Source: Deltaproteobacteria bacterium (GTDB lineage: Bacteria; Myxococcota_A; Polyangia; Haliangiales; Haliangiaceae). Taken from it: DNA of 6,607 nt. The translations under genes were made by a program, and so were the position numbers. Location of the stretch: contig JACCQV010001201.1 of NCBI GenBank assembly GCA_013813945.1, positions 1-6,607 of the forward strand. Direction: 5' to 3'. The notes beneath the pieces are model-generated. The model saw nothing but the letters and a program-made list of their open reading frames with translations. It ran no database searches and was not told the origin of the DNA. The first letter of the stretch is position 1. Every line of letters begins with the position of its first letter. Of this stretch, positions 1 to 5,511 are shown one piece after another.

Positions 1-1224
1 GTGTTGGGGGTCGGAACGCTGGTGGCGGCCCAGACGACGTTCTCGCTGGCCACCGTCCTGGGCTGGATCGAATCCCGAGGTCTCGTCGAGCCCGTGATCG
101 GGCGCGCCGGCGTGTTCACGCAGGTGATCGCGATCGTCCTGATCCAGGCGATCACGATCGGCTCTGCCCTTGCGGGCCGCGCCGCACGCAGGGACGCGAT
201 GGAGGTGCTCGCGAAGCACAACCAGGTGGTGCTCGAGCTCGCCCGCCGCGAGGCGCAGCTCGCCGAGGCGCACGAGGATGCGCGCGCTGCGCGTGAAGCA
301 GGACAAGGCGGTCTCGGCCGGTTCACCGATCAGACGATCGATGGGTTGAAGCTCGGTGAGGTCCTGGGACGCGGCGCCATGGGCGAGATCTACGCCGCGC
401 AACGCGTCGGCGAGGAGATACCGCTCGCGGTGAAGATCCTCGCGCCGCATCTGCTGCGCGATCAGGCGTCGCGTGACCGGTTCCTTCGGGAGTCCGCGAT
501 CGTCTCGTCGTTGACGTCGCCGCATGTGGTGCGCGTGCACGCAGTCTCGCCACCGGACTCGCCACTGCCATACATCGTCATGGAGCGCCTCGAGGGCATG
601 GACCTCGCGCAGCTGCTCAAGCAGCAGCCGGTGAGAACTCTCGACGAGGTGGAGGAGATCATCGCGCACGTGGCCGCAGGTCTCGACGCCGCGCATGCCG
701 CAGGGGTCATTCACCGCGACCTGAAGCCGTCCAACATCTTCGTGACCGGTGAAGGCCGCATGCGGATCTGGAAGCTGCTCGACTTCGGTGCCTCGAAGTG
801 GCGAGATGGCGGCGGCACGCTGACGCAGGACAACATCGTCGGGACGCCGGGCTACATGGCACCCGAGCAAGCGCTGGGCCGAGCCGTCGATCAGCGCTCC
901 GATGTGTACGGGCTCGGCGTCATCCTCTACCGCCTCGTCACGGGTGTTCCGCCGGTGCTTCCCGGCGAGCTGCCCGCCATGCTGCAGGAGGTGGCGTATC
1001 GCCAGCCGATCCAGCCGAGCCGGCGCGCGGCGGTCTCCTCGCAAGTGGAGGCCGTCATCGCGATCGCGATGGCCAAGCGCCCCGTCCATCGCTTCTCGAC
1101 CGCCGAGGATCTCGCCAGCGCGTTTCGACTCGCGGTGGCGGGACGGCTCGAGGGCGCGACCGCGCGGCGCGCCGCAGTGCTGCTCACCGATAGTCCGTGG
1201 GGCGCCTGGACCGTCAGCCACTGA
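1..1224 (+). CDS. Membrane-anchored Ser/Thr protein kinase (Hanks type), probably 5'-truncated by the window
   Basis: Transfers phosphate from ATP to Ser/Thr of target proteins at the cytoplasmic face of the inner membrane. Numbering from the GTG at base 1, two hydrophobic segments lie at about residues 1-22 and 39-59, followed by a charged Ala/Glu/Arg helix (61-99, likely coiled coil) and the kinase domain (about 117-376). The catalytic set is complete: glycine loop GRGAMG (123-128), VK lysine K145, helix-C glutamate E164, HRDLKPSN (238-245), DFG (261-263), GTPGYMAPE (281-289), DVYGLG Asp301 and the late Arg364. It should therefore be active, not a pseudokinase. Only about 30 residues follow the domain, so there is no C-terminal sensor. 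The membrane anchor precedes the kinase, the reverse of PknB-type receptors. The open frame reaches base 1 and a membrane helix starts at once, so more N-terminal sequence probably lies upstream, although the GTG could be the start. Kinase identity is certain; substrate and signal are unknown. Confidence 0.96.
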   Translation: MLGVGTLVAAQTTFSLATVLGWIESRGLVEPVIGRAGVFTQVIAIVLIQAITIGSALAGRAARRDAMEVLAKHNQVVLELARREAQLAEAHEDARAAREAGQGGLGRFTDQTIDGLKLGEVLGRGAMGEIYAAQRVGEEIPLAVKILAPHLLRDQASRDRFLRESAIVSSLTSPHVVRVHAVSPPDSPLPYIVMERLEGMDLAQLLKQQPVRTLDEVEEIIAHVAAGLDAAHAAGVIHRDLKPSNIFVTGEGRMRIWKLLDFGASKWRDGGGTLTQDNIVGTPGYMAPEQALGRAVDQRSDVYGLGVILYRLVTGVPPVLPGELPAMLQEVAYRQPIQPSRRAAVSSQVEAVIAIAMAKRPVHRFSTAEDLASAFRLAVAGRLEGATARRAAVLLTDSPWGAWTVSH

Positions 1225-1226
1225 CC

Positions 1227-1240
1227 GCGCGCCTACGCGC
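1227..1240 (+). other. Small GC-rich hairpin just after the kinase stop
   Basis: GCGCG (1227-1231) and CGCGC (1236-1240) can pair around a four-base CCTA loop, two bases after the kinase stop codon. There is no T-tract, so it is not a classical terminator. It may slow polymerase or protect the mRNA 3' end, or be chance in GC-rich DNA. The rest of the 70-base gap to the next gene shows no convincing promoter. Confidence 0.25.
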
Positions 1241-1294
1241 AGTGTCGCGATCTCGCACCGTTGCGGACGTTCCGTCGCCGGACCACGGTCGAGG

Positions 1295-1753
1295 ATGACC
1301 ACCTCTCTCGCGAAGCTCGAGCACGGACTGACGTCTGGTGCTCTCGCCACGATTCCGATGACTGCAGTGATGCTCGCTGCGCAAAAGTTAGGGCTGCTCG
1401 GCAAGCTTCCGCCCGCGAAGATCACCGACGACATGCTCGCCAGAAGTGGACAGCCAGCCACCCGCCGCCAGCGCAAGGTCCTGGCGACGATCGCTCATAT
1501 CGGCTTTGGCGCCGCCAGTGGTGCGCTGTACTCGCTGCTGCGCCCCGGCCGCCCGTCGATCGGGCGCGGGGCCATCGAGGGCGCCGCCTTCGCGACTGCG
1601 GTGTGGGGCGCGAGCTATGCCGGCTGGATTCCCGCTCTCGGCATCCTGCCTCCGCCTGACGACGATCGTAAGGATCGTCAGATCACGATGGTCGTCGCGC
1701 ACTGGATCTTCGGTGTGGCCGTCGGCATCGTCGTCGCTGCACGTCGACGATGA
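1295..1753 (+). CDS. Small four-helix membrane protein, DUF1440/YagU-like
   Basis: A 152-residue, Gly/Ala-rich integral membrane protein of unknown biochemical role. Hydrophobic segments lie at about residues 11-30, 62-84, 91-118 and 130-149. Features that recall the DUF1440 (YagU) inner-membrane family are a PMTAVM turn in helix 1, AHIGFGAASGALYS in helix 2, a W-G-A-S-Y...P-x-L-G-I-x-P-P stretch in helix 3, and a final AHWIFG helix. E. coli YagU has been linked to acid resistance, but that function should not be transferred here. The family call is from memory of motifs, so it is moderate; the coding and membrane calls are firm. The ATG at 1295 is the only credible start: the open frame upstream overlaps the kinase, and no ATG, GTG or TTG in this frame lies in the 70-base gap. 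GAGG abuts the ATG, so the ribosome site is poor. It may be co-transcribed with the kinase. Confidence 0.83.
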   Translation: MTTSLAKLEHGLTSGALATIPMTAVMLAAQKLGLLGKLPPAKITDDMLARSGQPATRRQRKVLATIAHIGFGAASGALYSLLRPGRPSIGRGAIEGAAFATAVWGASYAGWIPALGILPPPDDDRKDRQITMVVAHWIFGVAVGIVVAARRR

Positions 1754-1843
1754 CGCGCGGATCGTCGCGAGCCGATGACAACGAAAAACAAAAGGTGCGT
1801 GGCCTACGTGGAGCGCGTCTCCCATCGTTTCCACATGCCCACC

Positions 1844-2233
1844 ATGACCAAGCTGATCGCAATCATCGCCATGACCACCGGCCTCGGCCTCTCCGCATGC
1901 AAGAAGGATCCGGACACGGCCGAGCAGGCGCCCGTCGCCAAGCCGACCGAGGCCAATCCAACCGACATCAAGCCAGCGGAGCCGAAGCCGCCCGAGACGA
2001 AGCCGACCGCGACCGCGGATCTCCCGACGGAGTGCACCGAGTACAAAGCGGCGATCGACAAGATCGCGACGTGCGACAAGGTTCCGCAGCAGACGCGCGA
2101 CGCACTGAAGCAGGCGTACGACACGAGCTCGAACGCGTGGGCGACGGTTCCTGCCGATGGCAAGGCCGCGCTCGCTGCGTCGTGCAAGAGCGCCACGGAC
2201 GCGGTTACGTCGTCCGGCACCGCGTGTCAGTGA
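1844..2233 (+). CDS. Small Pro/Lys-rich lipoprotein with a four-cysteine C-terminal domain
   Basis: A 129-residue predicted lipoprotein. From the ATG at 1844 the signal peptide is a single Lys, a hydrophobic core and a lipobox L-S-A-C ending at Cys19. The residue after Cys19 is Lys, not Asp, which by the E. coli Lol rule favours the outer membrane. A low-complexity Pro/Lys/Glu/Thr tether (about 29-58) leads to a compact helical domain (60-128) with cysteines at 64, 77, 114 and 128, plausibly two disulfides. The pattern C-x-E-Y...C-x-K-x-P-x-x-x-R...W...C...C fits small secreted proteins I associate with myxobacteria, but I recognise no named family or function. In-frame ATGs also occur at 1835 and 1775; the first adds three residues and the second adds 23 polar residues before the signal. 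I prefer 1844 or 1835 because they give a normal signal peptide. Neither has a good ribosome site. The 90-base gap upstream holds a short A-rich patch (about 1779-1793) and no clear promoter. Confidence 0.86.
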   Translation: MTKLIAIIAMTTGLGLSACKKDPDTAEQAPVAKPTEANPTDIKPAEPKPPETKPTATADLPTECTEYKAAIDKIATCDKVPQQTRDALKQAYDTSSNAWATVPADGKAALAASCKSATDAVTSSGTACQ

Positions 2234-2249
2234 CCGCGGGCTACTGACA
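2225..2249. terminator. Inverted repeat spanning the two convergent stop codons
   Basis: TGTCAGT (2225-2231) and ACTGACA (2243-2249) are perfect reverse complements, with an optional G-U pair and a small inner CC/GG pairing that closes the loop. The rightward lipoprotein stop (TGA, 2231-2233) and the leftward FG-GAP stop (TAG, 2243-2241) both sit inside the structure. It is placed where a bidirectional terminator is needed, with only 7 bases between the genes. There is no T-tract on either side, so intrinsic termination is unproven. Confidence 0.4.
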
Positions 2250-4592
2250 GCCGACGGTGATCGGGAGCGTGTTGTTGTCCTCGCGGCACTCGAGGTTCGT
2301 GCCCGTCGAATTGCCGCGGTCGTCGACCGTGACCTGGCCCTCGCCTCCTGCACCGGTCCACAGGCAGCTGACGTTGGTGCAGATGCCTGGGAAGATCCGC
2401 TCGCTCGTCATCCCCACGCACTTGAGCACCGGTGGCGCGCTGTCGTCATAGACGGCGACAGGGAGCCCCGGCGCAACCGGCTCGGTGCCGCGGTTACAAA
2501 CCTCGGCCGTGACGGTCGCGCCGGATGCATCGCACGTGACCTTCGCCTGCTTGACCGTGAGATCGGGAATCGCACCCGCGGTGACACCCTCGCCTGGGGC
2601 GTTCGCGCGGTAGTTGTTGAGCTCGGGCTGCGTCCAGTTGCTCGCCCACATGCTCGTGCGCGGCACGCTGCCGGTGCCGTCGATGTTGGTCACGCTGTAC
2701 GCGTGCTGGTTCCAGATCGGGCGAGTGTTGACCCAGCGGTCGACGGTGTCCGCCAGCACACGCACGCCGGTCGCGGCGACCGTCGCCGGATGCGAAGCGC
2801 GACACACCTTGCCCGCGGCCGCAGGACCCGCCATCGGATCGATGCAGACAAAGCCGTCGCCTCCGCAATCGGCCTCGACGCTGCACCGGCACCGCCCGAG
2901 CGCATCGCTCGGAGCATCACGGCGACACGGCGCGGAGCTCGGGCAGTCCGAGTCGTCGAGGCACTGGACGCCGTCGAAGATCGGATCGATCAGCGGACAC
3001 GAAACACTGCAATTGGTGTTCGACGTCGAGATGATCTCGGCGTTGAAGTCCGCATCGACGTCAGCGATCACGGGTGTCTCGTACCAGGTGCACGACGTGC
3101 GATAGCGCGAGTAGAGCACCTTGCCCGAGATGCCGTCGTAGACGCGGGTGAAGCACTCGTCGCCGTAGATGACCTCGGCGCGGGCATCTCCGTCGAAGTC
3201 GAACACCGACGACCCCGTCGTGTTCGAGGAGAAGTCCTGCGACTGCTGCAACCACGCGATGCCATCTGCCCGCATCGATGGGCATGACGCTGGATCCGGG
3301 GTTCCTCGGCAGTCGAGATCGAAGACGTGATAACCGCTGGCGCCGGCGGAAGCGAACTCGACGCGGCCGTCGCCGTCGAAGTCGGCGATCGTGGGCGGGC
3401 CGCCGTGACCGATCGCGGGGAGCCCGGTGCCAGGGAACACGGCGCCGTTCACGGCCGTCAAGCCGCCGGTGAACAGCTCGCGGCCGTGGATGTTGAACAC
3501 CTTGGCGATGCCGGCGGAGATCACGGCGACCTCGGGGACGCCGTCCTTGGTCGCGCGATCATCCGTGCCCACCATCGGGAACGTGCCGAAGTCGGCGACG
3601 GCGGTGTGCCCGTTGCCGCCGGGCGACGCCTGCTTGACCACCCAGCGCCGGGCCGTGCGGTCCCAGCTGTAGAGCTGGGAACCGGTGACGAGCTCGGGGC
3701 TGCCATCGCCATCGACGTCGGCCACCACCGGGATATAGCCAACGCCGACGGCGTCGACCGTGCCTGCGATTGACTCGTCGATCGTCGCTCCGGTCGCGCC
3801 GTCGTAGACCGCACCGTAGAACAGGATCTCCGGCTTGCCGTCATCATCGAGGTCGTGGATCGAGGGGCCCGCCCAGTTGCACAGCGTGTCGGCGAACACG
3901 GACGTTGTTTGCCACAGCACCTCCCAGCCCGTGGGCTTCAACGTGAACGCGACCAGGCCGCCGATCGTGCGCGCCGCGACGATCTCCGGGGTCGGATCGG
4001 AGCCACCGAGATCGGCGATCGCGACCGACGCCGACGCGACCACGGTCGGGGGCGGCAGGTTCGCCTGCTGCGTGCAGTTGCGACCGTCGATGACGCGGAT
4101 CACGCCGTAGTAGAGGGGATTGGTTCCCTGACACGACTCCGCGCCACCGTCGGTGAAGTTGTACGAGGTGAACACGATCGACGGCACAGCGAACTCGCCC
4201 TGCTTGTAGAACGTCGCGACCATCGGCATCGCGAGCACGTTGCGATGATCCTGAAATGGGTCCCCGGCCGGCGGGGCGAGCCACTCGCACTGCGCTCCGG
4301 GGAAGAACACACCAGGAACCGGCTCGCGCTTGCACTCGGGGTCGCTGCCACCACCGGGACCGACGCCCCACGGCAAGCACTCCGACGTCGAGAGCTCGCA
4401 GTACGAGTCGCCCGGGCAGTCCGCGCTCGTCGAGCACGGGATCGGAGGGGCGACGCACGTGTCGTAACGGCACACGTCGCCGTTCGTGCACGGCGTGGGC
4501 GGATTACATGCAGTCGCGTCCGGACCGGCATTCTGGTTATTGCAGCTACAGGCCGGAACGAACATCGCGACGACGACGAGGAGCCAGCGCAT
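2241..4592 (-). CDS. Large FG-GAP/VCBS beta-propeller lipoprotein with Cys-rich inserts and a CARDB-like tail
   Basis: A 783-residue predicted exported lipoprotein. The N-terminus has one Arg, a hydrophobic core and V-P-A-C, giving lipidated Cys15. Next comes a Cys-rich segment (about 29-101) with a C-S-T-S-A-D-C-P-G-D-S-Y-C pattern. Seven FG-GAP/VCBS-like units follow, centred near residues 191-207, 246-257, 290-302, 333-358, 402-415, 464-476 and 509-521. Several carry calcium-loop motifs such as DVDGDG and DFDGDG, while the first, fourth and last are degenerate. Seven units suggest an integrin-alpha-like seven-bladed propeller. A second Cys-rich block (528-597) leads to a region with WVNTRPIWNQHAYS (620-633) and N-N-Y-R-x-N (659-664), seen in other FG-GAP proteins. 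The end (about 676-783) resembles a CARDB adhesion domain. Expected role is surface or periplasmic adhesion or scaffolding; the ligand is unknown. The ATG at 4592 is fixed by the signal peptide. It starts 23 bases after gene B ends, so the two are probably co-transcribed. Confidence 0.94.
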   Translation of the reverse strand: MRWLLVVVAMFVPACSCNNQNAGPDATACNPPTPCTNGDVCRYDTCVAPPIPCSTSADCPGDSYCELSTSECLPWGVGPGGGSDPECKREPVPGVFFPGAQCEWLAPPAGDPFQDHRNVLAMPMVATFYKQGEFAVPSIVFTSYNFTDGGAESCQGTNPLYYGVIRVIDGRNCTQQANLPPPTVVASASVAIADLGGSDPTPEIVAARTIGGLVAFTLKPTGWEVLWQTTSVFADTLCNWAGPSIHDLDDDGKPEILFYGAVYDGATGATIDESIAGTVDAVGVGYIPVVADVDGDGSPELVTGSQLYSWDRTARRWVVKQASPGGNGHTAVADFGTFPMVGTDDRATKDGVPEVAVISAGIAKVFNIHGRELFTGGLTAVNGAVFPGTGLPAIGHGGPPTIADFDGDGRVEFASAGASGYHVFDLDCRGTPDPASCPSMRADGIAWLQQSQDFSSNTTGSSVFDFDGDARAEVIYGDECFTRVYDGISGKVLYSRYRTSCTWYETPVIADVDADFNAEIISTSNTNCSVSCPLIDPIFDGVQCLDDSDCPSSAPCRRDAPSDALGRCRCSVEADCGGDGFVCIDPMAGPAAAGKVCRASHPATVAATGVRVLADTVDRWVNTRPIWNQHAYSVTNIDGTGSVPRTSMWASNWTQPELNNYRANAPGEGVTAGAIPDLTVKQAKVTCDASGATVTAEVCNRGTEPVAPGLPVAVYDDSAPPVLKCVGMTSERIFPGICTNVSCLWTGAGGEGQVTVDDRGNSTGTNLECREDNNTLPITVGCQ

Positions 4593-4615
4593 TCACCGAT
4601 GGTACGCCTCGCGCG

Positions 4616-5398
4616 TTACTCGAGGCACTTCTTCGTGAACGCGTTGTGCTTGCACTCATCGAGGATCTTCACCTTCTCGATCCGCTTGTCGTGCCTGTCC
4701 TTGGCCGCCTTCGCATCGATCCGGTCCTGCACTGCGGCATTCTCCGCATTGATCCGGCGCAGGTTCGCCGCGGCAACGGCCAGGTCCTTGGCATCCTGGG
4801 CTTTCTTGACCTCGACGAGCGCGGCCGTCACGCGGTTCTCGAGGTTCTTGAGCGCGGCCTGGACGGCCTCGAGCTCCTGCCGGGAGCCCCGGGCGTCGTC
4901 GCGCGCGGCCTGGCGATCGCGCTCCGAGACCTGCTTGGCCGCGACCGCGTCGTCAATCGCACGCTGGCGATCGATCGCGAAGGCGCTCGATCCCACGCTG
5001 GCGAGCACCGCGAACGCCGTGACCGCGACCATCCACGTCGGTCGCTTGCGCGCGACCTCGGCGCGCCGCAGCTCCATCTCCTGTGCGAGGCGCTGCTCGT
5101 CGAGCACCGCCTGATGACGTGCGCGTTCGCCGGCCTCCGCCACCTCGGCCTGCATCCTGATCTCTCGCTCCGCCTGCACCCGTGCGTGTTCGAGCGCGAG
5201 CGCGGCGTCGCGGTCGGCCTGGACGCGCCGCGCTTCCTGATCGCGCTGGCGCTGCTGGGCCAGCTCGATGTCGCGACGCCGGGTCTCCTCCGCGGCGACG
5301 AGGGCTGCCCGCTCTGCAGCGACGCGCTCCTCCTCGATCAGACGGAGCTCGGCGAGCGACGACATCAGGGATCCATCAAAGCCTGGCTGACGGGACAT
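4616..5398 (-). CDS. Gene B: single-pass membrane protein with long charged helices on both sides, paralogue of gene A
   Basis: A 260-residue protein of no family I can name. It has a short leader, the motif SLAELRLIEEERV (14-26), a long Glu/Arg/Ala/Gln-rich helix to about 117, basic RKRP, one membrane helix (about 122-142), a second charged helix (about 143-245), and a C-terminal tail with Cys249 and Cys258. Basic residues before the helix predict the N-terminus in the cytoplasm and the C-terminus in the periplasm, where the cysteines could form a disulfide. It aligns to gene A over its whole length without a gap. This sets the start at 5398: from there the leader is exactly as long as in A. 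An internal ATG at 5365 has a slightly better ribosome site (GGA six bases upstream) and would remove 11 residues. Its frame stays open upstream to 5548, overlapping A's end, but that extension has no counterpart in A. A structural or envelope-linking role is only inferred. Confidence 0.89.
   Translation of the reverse strand: MSRQPGFDGSLMSSLAELRLIEEERVAAERAALVAAEETRRRDIELAQQRQRDQEARRVQADRDAALALEHARVQAEREIRMQAEVAEAGERARHQAVLDEQRLAQEMELRRAEVARKRPTWMVAVTAFAVLASVGSSAFAIDRQRAIDDAVAAKQVSERDRQAARDDARGSRQELEAVQAALKNLENRVTAALVEVKKAQDAKDLAVAAANLRRINAENAAVQDRIDAKAAKDRHDKRIEKVKILDECKHNAFTKKCLE
5052..5083 (-). repeat. Direct repeat copy within gene B (partner at 5945-5976)
   Basis: This 32-base segment matches 5945-5976 at 31 of 32 positions (C at 5069 versus G at 5962). 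It lies 893 bases from its partner, exactly the spacing of the two gene starts. It encodes the near-invariant residues just before the membrane helix (about 106-116). It marks the shared ancestry of genes A and B and is not a mobile element. Confidence 0.8.
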
Positions 5399-5440
5399 GC
5401 CACGAGGACACGCGTCCCGAGCGCCGATTGCAGACGTCGA

Positions 5441-5455
5441 TCGGCCTTGGGCCGA
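5441..5455 (-). other. Second hairpin in the gap between genes A and B
   Basis: TCGGCC (5441-5446) and GGCCGA (5450-5455) form a perfect six-base stem with a three-base loop. In the leftward transcript it comes shortly after the larger hairpin at 5462-5486 and about 40 bases before gene B's start. It may add to a pausing or processing region, or be chance. Confidence 0.35.
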
Positions 5456-5461
5456 AACGAC

Positions 5462-5486
5462 ATCGGGCGCCACGAAGGCGCCCGAT
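5462..5486 (-). terminator. Perfect 10-bp hairpin after gene A: candidate attenuator or partial terminator
   Basis: ATCGGGCGCC (5462-5471) and GGCGCCCGAT (5477-5486) are perfect reverse complements around a five-base loop, read TTCGT in the leftward RNA. The hairpin begins 25 bases past gene A's stop codon. The leftward strand then reads GTCGTTTCGG, only a weak T-run, so full intrinsic termination is doubtful. Position and stability suit a partial terminator, or a 3'-end protector that would make gene A mRNA more abundant than gene B and the FG-GAP gene. Confidence 0.55.
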
Positions 5487-5494
5487 CCGTACGT

Positions 5495-5508
5495 CGCTCC
5501 GTGGAGCG
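5495..5508 (-). other. First hairpin after gene A stop
   Basis: CGCTC (5495-5499) and GAGCG (5504-5508) can pair around a four-base loop; a sixth inner pair would leave an implausible two-base loop. It starts three bases past gene A's stop codon in the leftward transcript. It is the weakest of the three inverted repeats in this gap. Confidence 0.3.
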
Positions 5509-5511
5509 TCG

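Noticed and set aside
1..1224. Idea that the kinase is a pseudokinase
   Set aside because: Glycine loop, VK lysine, helix-C Glu, HRD, DFG and APE are all intact.
902..1294. Upstream extension of the DUF1440-like protein
   Set aside because: The extension lies out of frame inside the kinase, is Arg/Ser-rich and has no homology-like features. The membrane protein begins naturally at 1295.
1388..2353. A 321-residue open frame on the - strand opposite the DUF1440-like and lipoprotein genes
   Set aside because: Arg-rich shadow that covers two genes with credible membrane or lipobox features and crosses the convergent junction.
2157..3287. A 376-residue open frame on the + strand opposite the FG-GAP gene
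   Set aside because: It overlaps the lipoprotein gene and runs antisense to well-formed FG-GAP repeats. No start signal and no recognisable fold.
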